Shown: positions 49,052-58,568 of the stretch, piece by piece
Layout: each line of letters starts with the position of its first letter
How positions within the stretch are numbered: the stretch's first letter is position 1
Source of the DNA: Saprospiraceae bacterium
GTDB taxonomy: Bacteria > Bacteroidota > Bacteroidia > Chitinophagales > Saprospiraceae
Direction of reading: 5' to 3'
NCBI GenBank assembly: GCA_021738725.1
Contig: JAIPBE010000006.1
Span: 42,069-106,068 of the forward strand
DNA length: 64,000 nt
Translations under genes and position numbers: made by a program
The notes under the pieces: model-generated
What the model saw: only the letters and a program-made list of their open reading frames with translations
Database searches by the model: none
Told to the model about the DNA's origin: nothing

Positions 49052-51607
49052 CTAGTAGTTGTTATAATACCGCAGTAATCCGGCATCTGTTTCTGCAGCC
49101 TTGATCTTGTCCAGGTTTGTTTTGATGGCTTCCGCACGGTTCGGATCCAGGACCAACAAATGTTGACGAAATACGGCCAATGCCCGGAACGCCGCATACC
49201 GTCGCAATGGCGTCCATGAGGTCGATCCTGCTTCCACGGAGAGGCGTTCAATAGCCTCATCTTTAATCTGACTATCACCACTTCGAGCCAGATCAATATA
49301 ACTCTTGGTGAATCCTATCCGTGCAAATCCATTGACCCTGCTCCAATTTCGAAGGATATAATGGATATGCCGTGTATCCTCTATGCGTGCATACAGATTA
49401 CTAAGGATCAGAATATTGGTCAATGAAGTATCCGATTCCATCCCCTCCAGTACAGCCTCAGTCGCTGCCGGATCCAAATTCAGGAGCACCTGCAGAGCTG
49501 TGGCCACCACCAGATATGACGGATCACTTTTGATGATACCTATCAGGAATGCCTTCTTTTCTGGAACCTCCTGCTCGGCCAGCTTGGCTACCGCACTGGC
49601 ACGCAAATCAGAATGCGGATCTTCCACACTGATCCGGATCAACTCATTTCGAAGGACCTCATCCACCTCTTCGATCTGGTCCAGTGCTTTTACCCTCACC
49701 TGCCATTGAGGATCCTGCCAGGGATATGGCTCCAGGCTACGCACCTCCGGGCCCAGCTGGTCCAGGATTTCCATCCGACTCCAGGCAGATGGTCGCATCC
49801 GCCAATACGCACGCGCCGCCTGTGGAGTCCATTCGGCACGTTCCTGTTCCATGATCAATATCCGTTCAGGATCGAGATCGACCAACACCGGTTCCTCATC
49901 CAGATCAAACGTGAAAAACTGTTCCCGTTCATCCATGGTCATTGGAAAGTGAACGATCCGGTCTCGGGACAACAACACTGCGATCTCCGTCGGTAATCTA
50001 TATACCTCTGCATTGTCTGCAGGATCCTGCTCTTGTGCCGTTCGAACAGTCAGAGTATGCACCGCAGGATTGTAGTACCAATCCCAGTTGACCTTTGGAT
50101 GACCGGGCTGGAGGAACCACTGATTGAAAAACCAGTTCAGATCCCGTCCTGATGCAGCCTCCATGGCCAGACGGAGATGATGGAACTCCACCGCACCAAA
50201 GGCGTTGTCTTCCAGGTATTTTTTCAAGCCAACCCGGAAAGTGGGTTCACCCAGTTCTTCACGCAACATGTGCAACACCATTCCTCCCTTATTATAGGAA
50301 TGCGCATCAAACATATCATCCGGATCTTCATAATGATAGTCCACCAATGGGTGCCGTTTACGGCGCAACTCACTCAGGTATCCGCCAAATTCTTCTTGTC
50401 GGTGTAATTCTGCCGCGTCCCGGCCATATTTGAATTCATACCAGAGGTACTCCCCGTAGTTGGCAAATCCCTCATTGAGCACCGTCTGCGACCATTGCTC
50501 ACAGGTCACCAGATCGCCAAACCACTGATGGAAGATCTCGTGCGCACAAACCTGCTCATTGCGCATCTCATCGATCAATTCACGAGTGGTCTGCTGGACA
50601 GATTCTGCGTGCACGATGGCAGTTGTATTCTCCATCGCTCCGGATACATAATCTCTGACGGGGACTTGCCCCAACTTGGACCATGGGTAGGCCATTCCTG
50701 TGTAATCCGAAAAGAAACTGAGCATGGCGGATACATCCGGAAAAATTGCCTTTGCATCTGCAGCAAATTCAGGCTCTACATAATATTCCAGGGGAATGCC
50801 CTGCCAGGAATCCCGAATGATGGCAAAATCCCCGACAGCGATCATCATCAGGTAGGGCGCATGCGGAAGGTCCATTCGCCATGTATCCGTACGGGTACCA
50901 TCTGTGTGCACTGTGGAATTAGTGAGCACACCATTGGAAAGTGTTTCAAAAACAGTATCGACTGTGATATGAAATGTCTGGGTAGCTCGTTCGTTGGCTT
51001 GATCGAAAGTAGGCACCCATCGACTGTTGGCCTGCGTCTCTCCCTGGGTCCATACCTGACGGGGCTTATCCTTGTATTGTCCGGTCGGGTTGATAAAATA
51101 AAGGCCCTTGTCGGAGGTAACGGCTCGACCCGGGCTGATCTGGTTCTTTTCCGGTTGGGCCAGATAATCGATCTCCAGTCGGAGCGTATCCCCTTTGGCA
51201 AAGGTTCTATCCAGAGTGACGACCAGGTGTTGGTCATCATAGGTGTATGCCAATGGTTTAGACAGGTCTGGATACCCCACTCGTGAAAGCTGAAATCCCA
51301 CTGCGTCCAGGATCACTTCCGTTTGTTCGTTCTGAAGCGGGGTCATGGTCAATATGGCCTTGCCCGGAGCGGTGCTGTTCTCCCAATCAAAACGGATTTC
51401 CAGATCTGTATCCAATAGATCCCAAACGCGTGTCCTGGATCCTTTGAAAGGTGGTAATACAGGTTCTGCTAAAGGCGATGCTTCTGCCGTGACGACCATC
51501 TCTGGCAGATCCTGGATATCATCCACGGGAGTGGAGATCGCCTTTTTACCAGGACTGCATGCACTCCCTAAATAAAGCAGACCAATCAAGAACAGATAAC
51601 GAAACAT
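49052..51607 (-). CDS. M1-family aminopeptidase, lipoprotein
   Basis: Lipobox YLGSACSPG; GAMENTTAIVH; HEIFHQWFGDLVTCEQWSQTVLNEGFANY. Confidence 0.95.
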   Translation of the reverse strand: MFRYLFLIGLLYLGSACSPGKKAISTPVDDIQDLPEMVVTAEASPLAEPVLPPFKGSRTRVWDLLDTDLEIRFDWENSTAPGKAILTMTPLQNEQTEVILDAVGFQLSRVGYPDLSKPLAYTYDDQHLVVTLDRTFAKGDTLRLEIDYLAQPEKNQISPGRAVTSDKGLYFINPTGQYKDKPRQVWTQGETQANSRWVPTFDQANERATQTFHITVDTVFETLSNGVLTNSTVHTDGTRTDTWRMDLPHAPYLMMIAVGDFAIIRDSWQGIPLEYYVEPEFAADAKAIFPDVSAMLSFFSDYTGMAYPWSKLGQVPVRDYVSGAMENTTAIVHAESVQQTTRELIDEMRNEQVCAHEIFHQWFGDLVTCEQWSQTVLNEGFANYGEYLWYEFKYGRDAAELHRQEEFGGYLSELRRKRHPLVDYHYEDPDDMFDAHSYNKGGMVLHMLREELGEPTFRVGLKKYLEDNAFGAVEFHHLRLAMEAASGRDLNWFFNQWFLQPGHPKVNWDWYYNPAVHTLTVRTAQEQDPADNAEVYRLPTEIAVLLSRDRIVHFPMTMDEREQFFTFDLDEEPVLVDLDPERILIMEQERAEWTPQAARAYWRMRPSAWSRMEILDQLGPEVRSLEPYPWQDPQWQVRVKALDQIEEVDEVLRNELIRISVEDPHSDLRASAVAKLAEQEVPEKKAFLIGIIKSDPSYLVVATALQVLLNLDPAATEAVLEGMESDTSLTNILILSNLYARIEDTRHIHYILRNWSRVNGFARIGFTKSYIDLARSGDSQIKDEAIERLSVEAGSTSWTPLRRYAAFRALAVFRQHLLVLDPNRAEAIKTNLDKIKAAETDAGLLRYYNNY

Positions 51608-51714
51608 AGAAGTGAATTGAATACAAAAGTACTGAACGAATGATCCGATGCAAGAGTTGTTCGAGTTTGCCTAATCTGAATGAACCAGAACCTCCATGAT
51701 CCGGTTATCCCCCT

Positions 51715-51722
51715 TACCTTTG
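51715..51722 (+). promoter_or_regulatory. -7 box TACCTTTG seven bases before the mnmG ATG
   Basis: TACCTTTGTACCACCATG. Confidence 0.5.
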
Positions 51723-51729
51723 TACCACC

Positions 51730-53595
51730 ATGTTTCCAACCTACGATGTCATTGTTGTCGGTGCCGGGCACGCCGGCTGTGAGGCTGCCGTTGCAGCAGC
51801 CAACCTGGGATCCCGCGTCCTGCTGGTCACTATGAATATGCAGACCATTGCCCAAATGTCCTGCAATCCAGCCATGGGTGGAGTAGCCAAGGGTCAGATT
51901 GTACGCGAAATAGATGCTCTGGGCGGTTATTCAGGCATCGTCACCGATCGGACAATGATCCAGTTTCGACTGCTCAACCGATCAAAGGGACCCGCCATGT
52001 GGAGTCCCCGGGCACAGAGTGACCGTCAGCGATTTGCTGAGGAGTGGCGGATGATGCTGGAGGCACATCCACTCATCGACTTCTGGCAGGAAATGGTCAA
52101 AGGGCTGATCGTCAAAAATGGACATGTACAGGGAGTCGTCACCGGGATGGGATTGGAGATTCCTTCTCGATCCGTTGTACTGACCAATGGCACCTTTCTC
52201 AATGGGCTGATTCATATCGGAGAAAAACAATTTGGGGGCGGTCGAGCCGGCGAAAAAGCTTCAACCGGCATTACCGAACAACTGATCGAGCTCGGGTTCG
52301 AATCCGGGCGTATGAAGACGGGAACCCCACCACGCCTGGATGGACGGACGATCAACTATGAAGCCATGGAGCTTCAGCCAGGCGATGAAGTCCCTGGCAA
52401 ATTTTCCTATTCCGACACTCCACCCCTGGTCGACCAGCTTCCCTGCCATATCGCTTATACCTCTCAGGAGGTGCACGATACACTGCGGACCGGTTTTGAC
52501 CGCTCCCCGATGTTCAATGGCCGGATTCAGGGACTGGGACCGCGCTATTGCCCCTCCATTGAGGACAAGATCGACCGCTTTGCGGATAAGGATCGACATC
52601 AGCTTTTCATCGAACCTGAAGGACGGAACACCTGTGAGGTGTATGTCAACGGTTTCTCCTCCTCCCTTCCTGAAGATGTGCAGTTCAATGCCATCCGCAA
52701 GGTCCACGGGCTCGAAAATGCCAAGATGTTCCGCCCCGGATATGCCATCGAATACGATTTCTTCCCGCCGCATCAGCTCGAGATGTCACTCGAAACCCGA
52801 CTGGTGAAAAATCTGTTCTTTGCGGGCCAGATCAATGGCACGACCGGCTATGAAGAGGCCGGGTGTCAGGGTCTGATGGCCGGGATCAATGCCCACCGCG
52901 CAGTAGTAAACGAAGAACCCTTCATCCTGCGTCGCAGTGATGCCTATATCGGTGTCCTGATCGATGATCTGGTGAACAAAGGCACCAATGAGCCCTACCG
53001 GATGTTTACCTCCCGCGCCGAATTCCGAATTCTCCTCCGACAGGACAACGCCGATGTGCGCCTCACCCCTCTGGCGGTGAAGCTGGGCATGAAAGGACTG
53101 GAAGCTCGAATGGACAGGGTAAAAGAGAAAATAGACGGAAGTGCCGCCATCGAGAAATTTGTCCGCAACCATAGTGTGGAACCGGAGCAAGTCAATGCAT
53201 TCCTCGAAGGAATGGACAATACTCCTGTGAACCAGAAAGGCAAACTGCACGGCATTCTGCTACGTCCCCACATTTCTCTACCAGATCTGGCGAGTCTCAT
53301 CCCGGAACTCCAATCCTTCCTCGCATCTTACGATCAGGAAGTACAGGAATACGCGGAGATCACCATGAAATATGAAGGCTACATTCAGCGCGAACAGGAT
53401 ATGGTGGACAAAATGAACCGCCTGGAAGACATGGCGCTGGTCGAGAGCTTTGATTACCACAAACTGAGTGGTCTATCCAATGAAGCTCGTGAAAAACTGA
53501 CGCGCTCCCGACCCCGAACCATCGGTCAGGCCAGTCGGATCAGCGGTGTAAGTCCGGCAGATATTTCAGTATTGCTGATCCACGCTGGCCGCTAG
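51730..53595 (+). CDS. mnmG: tRNA uridine-5-carboxymethylaminomethyl modification enzyme
   Basis: FPTYDVIVVGAGHAGCEAAVAAANLGSRVLLVTMN; GFSSSLPEDVQ; GQINGTTGYEEAGCQGLMAGINAHR. Confidence 0.97.
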   Translation: MFPTYDVIVVGAGHAGCEAAVAAANLGSRVLLVTMNMQTIAQMSCNPAMGGVAKGQIVREIDALGGYSGIVTDRTMIQFRLLNRSKGPAMWSPRAQSDRQRFAEEWRMMLEAHPLIDFWQEMVKGLIVKNGHVQGVVTGMGLEIPSRSVVLTNGTFLNGLIHIGEKQFGGGRAGEKASTGITEQLIELGFESGRMKTGTPPRLDGRTINYEAMELQPGDEVPGKFSYSDTPPLVDQLPCHIAYTSQEVHDTLRTGFDRSPMFNGRIQGLGPRYCPSIEDKIDRFADKDRHQLFIEPEGRNTCEVYVNGFSSSLPEDVQFNAIRKVHGLENAKMFRPGYAIEYDFFPPHQLEMSLETRLVKNLFFAGQINGTTGYEEAGCQGLMAGINAHRAVVNEEPFILRRSDAYIGVLIDDLVNKGTNEPYRMFTSRAEFRILLRQDNADVRLTPLAVKLGMKGLEARMDRVKEKIDGSAAIEKFVRNHSVEPEQVNAFLEGMDNTPVNQKGKLHGILLRPHISLPDLASLIPELQSFLASYDQEVQEYAEITMKYEGYIQREQDMVDKMNRLEDMALVESFDYHKLSGLSNEAREKLTRSRPRTIGQASRISGVSPADISVLLIHAGR

Positions 53596-53597
53596 GA

Positions 53598-55439
53598 TCA
53601 GACTGGATCAATGCGCAGATCAAACCGCTTTCGCAACTCATACAGCATGGGGTTCTTCTCCCCCAAATGATCGAAGATCTCCCTGGGTGTGGTGGGTGTA
53701 TCATCTGACGTATCTCGCTCCGGTGCCAGGCTGGTATCTACCTCCAGCAACATCCCCAGGTTCGGATAACGCACTTGTTCACGAATGAACGGCATCAGGT
53801 CTGTATCCTGCTGGATCATCCCCCGGGCCATTTGGGTGCCAACCACCACGGTGATCCGCTCACCCTGCAATTTGATCTGGGCATCCAGCAGAAATTGACG
53901 AAGGGACGGTGAATCAGCCTTTTCCGCATACTCCTCCCAGACGGCCCGGATCTGGTCCAGATCCAATTCTACCTCCTCCTGCTCCTGCTGCTTGAGAATG
54001 AATGCCTTTTCCAGACTGGATAATGACTTCAATGAACCACCAACCGGGGATGGTTTCGCCTTGGATGGGGGCACTGTTTTATCAACGGCATGAGGTATCG
54101 CCGCCGGCGAATCAGGAGTGGCATCAGACACTGGCTCCGCTTCTACAACTTCAGAAGTAGCAGCTTTTGTTTGGGCCGAATGCTCAAGTTGCGGTTGGAA
54201 CGTGTTCACCACCATTTGTTCTTCTTCCGGTGGCACCGGCTGGATGTCTTCTGCCGGTGGGGTTGAACGAGAAGGACTCCCCTCGATCAATTCAGACTTG
54301 GGCTTTTTTTTTTCAGCCGCCAATGCAGCATGTCCGACTTCCATAACATGGTGGATATGAGCCATTCGGATCAGAGACATTTCCGTATGGAGCCGCTTGT
54401 TGCGTGCCAGTGGGAATTGGACATCTGTCTGGTTGGCAATATTCAGTGCAGTCAACAGGAAGCTGGAAGAAGCCAGCATCGCCTGCTCCTGATATCGTTG
54501 ATGCCAGGTAGCGCTGGTTTCCAGCAAAGCTGTCGTCCGGGTATCCTGGATCACAAGCAGATTGCGAATATGTTCTGCCAAACCATTGATAAAGGTATCT
54601 CCCTCAAAACCGTTCTGGAATACCTCCTCCAGGATGAGCATCGCCTGGGCGTGGTCACCGGCGATCAACGCATCTACAGCCCGGAAGTAATATTGGAAGT
54701 CCAGGACATTCAGATTCCGGATCACCCCTTCATAGGTCACCTCACCGACGGACGAACTGGCCATACGATCGAAGATGGACAATGCATCCCGAAGGGCGCC
54801 ATCTGCCTTCTCTGCGATGATATGCAGGGCATCCTCCTCCGCCTTGATATCTTCCTGATCGCAGATCCCTTGCAGGTGCTTGACCGTATCTGCTATCGCA
54901 ATGCGTTTGAAATCATAGATCTGGCAACGGGACAGGATCGTCGGAATGATCTTGTGTTTCTCCGTGGTGGCCAGAATGAAAATGGCATAGGGCGGTGGCT
55001 CCTCCAGGGTCTTCAAAAATGCATTGAACGCCTGAGTGGATAGCATGTGCACCTCGTCAATGATGAAGATCTTGTACTTCCCCTGCTGTGGTTGGAATCG
55101 CACTTGTTCCACCAGCGCGCGGATATGATCCACCGAGTTATTGGATGCGGCATCCAGCTCCAGGATATTGAACGAGGCATTGTTGTTGAATGACTGACAG
55201 GAATTGCAAGAATTACACGGTTCATGATCCTGCGTGACATTCTCGCAATTGAGTACTCTGGCAAGGATCCGCGCACAGGTCGTTTTCCCGACCCCACGAG
55301 GCCCGCAGAACAGGAAGGCATGGGCCAGTTTATCCTGCTTGAGCGCATTTTTCAATGTCTGCGTGACATGCCCCTGCCCTACCACTTCATCAAAGCGGAC
55401 AGGGCGATACTTACGGGCAGAAACGAGGTATTGACTCAT
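53598..55439 (-). CDS. dnaX: DNA polymerase III gamma/tau subunit
   Basis: YRPVRFDEVVGQGHVTQTL; GPRGVGKTTCARILA; zinc motif CENVTQDHEPCNSCNSC; IIDEVHML. Confidence 0.97.
   Translation of the reverse strand: MSQYLVSARKYRPVRFDEVVGQGHVTQTLKNALKQDKLAHAFLFCGPRGVGKTTCARILARVLNCENVTQDHEPCNSCNSCQSFNNNASFNILELDAASNNSVDHIRALVEQVRFQPQQGKYKIFIIDEVHMLSTQAFNAFLKTLEEPPPYAIFILATTEKHKIIPTILSRCQIYDFKRIAIADTVKHLQGICDQEDIKAEEDALHIIAEKADGALRDALSIFDRMASSSVGEVTYEGVIRNLNVLDFQYYFRAVDALIAGDHAQAMLILEEVFQNGFEGDTFINGLAEHIRNLLVIQDTRTTALLETSATWHQRYQEQAMLASSSFLLTALNIANQTDVQFPLARNKRLHTEMSLIRMAHIHHVMEVGHAALAAEKKKPKSELIEGSPSRSTPPAEDIQPVPPEEEQMVVNTFQPQLEHSAQTKAATSEVVEAEPVSDATPDSPAAIPHAVDKTVPPSKAKPSPVGGSLKSLSSLEKAFILKQQEQEEVELDLDQIRAVWEEYAEKADSPSLRQFLLDAQIKLQGERITVVVGTQMARGMIQQDTDLMPFIREQVRYPNLGMLLEVDTSLAPERDTSDDTPTTPREIFDHLGEKNPMLYELRKRFDLRIDPV
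54304..54313 (-). other. A10 slippery tract in dnaX, candidate slippage/frameshift site
   Basis: Coding strand GCT GAA AAA AAA AAG CCC AAG TCT GAA; -1 reads GCC CAA GTC TGA; +1 reads AGC CCA AGT CTG AAT TGA. Confidence 0.65.
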
Positions 55440-55496
55440 GGTAGTACAGCCTCAAAAGTAGGGAAAAGTTTGGGGAGACGTTGTGCGATTTGGTCA

Positions 55497-55523
55497 GACG
55501 AAGAGACGAAGAGACGAAGAGAC
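55497..55523 (+). repeat. Short tandem repeat, period 8 (GACGAAGA x3)
   Basis: gacgaagagacgaagagacgaagagac. Confidence 0.8.
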
Positions 55524-55760
55524 TGAGCCTCAGTGATAAAGCTTGTCAGAAGGGTTCCAAGGATTGAATCACGCTTGTACCTGCCGGCACCTCATTTCAA
55601 ATCATTCAAGCGAAGATCCTCGGACATTATTCTTCAACATTCACTCCAGATATCCAGGCTATTCAAACTGAAATTTGGCTCCGAACATAATTGCCTTTTC
55701 CGCGAATAATTTTCTGTAAAAATCCAGATTGAACCTCATTTTCCGAACACCGAATGCCCC

Positions 55761-57974
55761 TCAAATCGTCCACCAATAATTCAACTTCAACACCAGAGTC
55801 CTCACCCGATCGCGAAACTGACCCGGGGTGTCATAACTATCTGTGTAGACCACAAACAGATCGGAAAGAGGCGCAAATCGCCATTGAAAACGGCTGTTGA
55901 TATTGAAGATCTCTCGCTGGGTATTGTACTGGACAAAACTGGTCCAGAAGATATTTCGGGTGAAGGTGATGTCTAACCGGGTCGTCATATTGATGATCTC
56001 TGCGCGACCATAATCGTCCGGAAAATCCAGGTGGTTGTAATTCAACCGCAGACCCAGACTGCCGTAGGGCATCACCCGATAGGTCACGCCCGTCTGTCCG
56101 GAAAGGATGCTGCCATTGTAGAACTGTCCACCGGATGCACCAATCAAAAAATACCAGGGTCGCCGGGTATCTGTATCAAAGAAAGCTCCTCCCTGAAGGT
56201 ACCGATACTGGTCTGCTGGCAACGGTTCTCCTCCCGACACAAAAGTGGTGGGAAACATGAGGTCGACCTGTTGCAATCGGCTCCAGACCTGAAAATAACG
56301 TCGATCCTTGAAGAATAAATTATAGATCAGTGAATGGCTGGATTCATTCAGGCTGCCCTCCGGGTTCAGTACAACAGCATTATCGACCTGCAGCCAATGA
56401 CGGTTGAATATTGAGCTGGCCGATGAGGGATAGGTTGTCCAGGTCATTTTATTGGCGAGTTGATGATACCCAAGTCGAATGATGGAATCCTTGCTGGCAT
56501 CATAGTTCTCCACCCGCTGGACAAATCCCATATCTGCATAGAAGTTTTCTTCTGCGCCCGAATATTCAATGTATCCTTTGAACCGCTGACCATTATATGC
56601 GGCGCCGGTCGCCCAGGACAAATTGTCTCCCTGGATGTCCGGTTTAAATGAACTATGGAGGGCGCCCAGGGCTTCCACCTTTCCGGAAGCGGTAAGATAG
56701 TTGGCTTCTAATCCTGCAGTCCTCCCATAATCACGATTGGCCAACTTGCCATCCTCAAACGATTGTCGATTGGTCACGAGCGCACCAATGGTTGACCGGG
56801 AAAACACTTGCTGTCGAACGGAGATCGCCGTATAGTTTTGAGCATCCGTAGATGCTGTGGCACCCGTTTGCATATTCAGCAAGCCCATGCGTGTATCCCT
56901 GGCGACATTGCCGCTCAACCGACCGCCAAAGAGAATGGGAACGGCACCTCCCTGTTCATCAAGCCCAATTCGCCGCGAGAAAAAGGGGCGGACAGCATCG
57001 GTCCCGAAGGTGCTGAACACGTCTGTGTTCTCCAGAAAAAAGGTTCGGCGCTCCGGTAATTGAATGTTGAATCGGGTCAGATTGACCGGTTGTTCATCGA
57101 TATCCACCTGACTGAAATCAGGGTTCAGGGTCAGGTCCAGGTTCAATGCAGAACCAAGACCGATCCGGGCATCCAGACCGGCATTAAAGGTATTTTGAAC
57201 CGGTTCCGCAGCCGCAGGTTCTTTTTGGGTTCCCGCTAGCAGGTAGGGGATAACAGAAATATTGGTCGAGCGACTGGTTGGTGGTTCCTGCCAATGAAGT
57301 AGCCCAGTAAAATTGATATCCAGAGGGCCAAACTGCAACGGCACCGGCGCCCAGGTCTGGACTTCGTTTTGGTTGAACACATTTCGGACGAACTGAACGC
57401 CCCAGGAAGCATTCTGACTGTCAAAACGCAGGGTCCGAAGAGGGATGGCCATCTCCAGAGTCCATCCCCGATCTGTGCGGTTCGTCTCTGAAAAAAATGT
57501 TCCATCCCAGGAGGTACTGACGTCTGTCCCGATCCCCAACATGATCCCATCGATCTGAGTGCCAAAGGGACTGGCACCAAAGAAATACCCATACGTGTGT
57601 TCGTTAATCGGGTCCAGGACAACGCCCAGTCCATCACCCCGAAAATAATCTACATCCCTGCGCAGGGTCTGGACGTTTACATCGTTCACCTCCTCACACC
57701 ATCCGGCCAGATAGAGAAAATCCGCATCATAAGCCATCCGCACAACAGTGGCAGGTTTTGCGTTCGGTTCGAGGCGAGGCGATTTCAACCAGAAGTTGGT
57801 CGCAGAGTCAGCCAGCATCCAAAATGCTTCATCGGGACGGCCATCCAGGACGATTTCTCCCTGAACGGGGCGTATGTTCAGCTGATAATCTCGTTGCGCA
57901 TCCTGGCCCAGACAAACAGACATTGATATCCCTACCAGGAGGAAGAGCAGACCTGTTCTGATAGAAAATACCAT
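55761..57974 (-). CDS. DUF5916-type protein with CBM9-like N-terminus and beta-barrel-like C-terminus
   Basis: Signal peptide; IVLDGRPDEAFWMLADSATNFWLKSPRLEPNAKPATVVRMAYDADFLYLAGWCEE; SRRIGLDEQGGAVPILFGGRLSGNV. Confidence 0.8.
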   Translation of the reverse strand: MVFSIRTGLLFLLVGISMSVCLGQDAQRDYQLNIRPVQGEIVLDGRPDEAFWMLADSATNFWLKSPRLEPNAKPATVVRMAYDADFLYLAGWCEEVNDVNVQTLRRDVDYFRGDGLGVVLDPINEHTYGYFFGASPFGTQIDGIMLGIGTDVSTSWDGTFFSETNRTDRGWTLEMAIPLRTLRFDSQNASWGVQFVRNVFNQNEVQTWAPVPLQFGPLDINFTGLLHWQEPPTSRSTNISVIPYLLAGTQKEPAAAEPVQNTFNAGLDARIGLGSALNLDLTLNPDFSQVDIDEQPVNLTRFNIQLPERRTFFLENTDVFSTFGTDAVRPFFSRRIGLDEQGGAVPILFGGRLSGNVARDTRMGLLNMQTGATASTDAQNYTAISVRQQVFSRSTIGALVTNRQSFEDGKLANRDYGRTAGLEANYLTASGKVEALGALHSSFKPDIQGDNLSWATGAAYNGQRFKGYIEYSGAEENFYADMGFVQRVENYDASKDSIIRLGYHQLANKMTWTTYPSSASSIFNRHWLQVDNAVVLNPEGSLNESSHSLIYNLFFKDRRYFQVWSRLQQVDLMFPTTFVSGGEPLPADQYRYLQGGAFFDTDTRRPWYFLIGASGGQFYNGSILSGQTGVTYRVMPYGSLGLRLNYNHLDFPDDYGRAEIINMTTRLDITFTRNIFWTSFVQYNTQREIFNINSRFQWRFAPLSDLFVVYTDSYDTPGQFRDRVRTLVLKLNYWWTI

Positions 57975-57991
57975 GAAAGAATGGTTTGTCC

Positions 57992-58492
57992 TTAACGACC
58001 CAGTTTTGCTAACACCTTGGAAAGGATGTCCTCCGCGCCATTGGTGAAGACCATCGCCTGAACACTGGAGTCAAAGATCATCTGGTAGCCCTCCTCTTTA
58101 CCCACTTGCTTGATCGCTTCATCCACCTTATTGAGGATGGGATCATAAAGTGCCTGCCGTTTCGCCATGATCAGTTGCTGACCAGCCTGCTCAAATCCCT
58201 GCAAGGCTGTCTGCTGTTCCTGAAGAGCGGCCTCCTTGGTCTGGGCTTGTATTTTGGACAGTGTACCGGACTGGGACTCTTTGACGTATGCCTGGTAGTT
58301 GGTTTGCAGGGCAGTCAGCATGCTGTCCCCTTTCGCCTGTAACTCAACCTGGAAGATGGCCAATAGCGAGTCGGCAACCGCGATCTCTGGCAGTTGAGAT
58401 AACAACTGGATAGAATGAACATGACCGACCTTTTGGGCGGATGCAAAACCGACTGTCAACACAACAGCCAACATCGAAAAAAGAAGACGCAT
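57992..58492 (-). CDS. OmpH/Skp-family periplasmic chaperone
   Basis: Signal peptide MRLLFSMLAVVLTVGFASAQ; VGHVHSIQLLSQLPE; coiled coil. Confidence 0.9.
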   Translation of the reverse strand: MRLLFSMLAVVLTVGFASAQKVGHVHSIQLLSQLPEIAVADSLLAIFQVELQAKGDSMLTALQTNYQAYVKESQSGTLSKIQAQTKEAALQEQQTALQGFEQAGQQLIMAKRQALYDPILNKVDEAIKQVGKEEGYQMIFDSSVQAMVFTNGAEDILSKVLAKLGR

Positions 58493-58568
58493 GGAACAAA
58501 TTTTGTGCAAAGGTAACGAACCAGTTGAGTGGGTAGTATATCTGCGAAAGATTCCTTCTGACAAAGCG

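Noticed and set aside
55497-55523. GACGAAGA tandem repeat as a functional element
   Set aside because: Only three short units in an intergenic gap upstream of dnaX; listed as a feature but there is no evidence of function.
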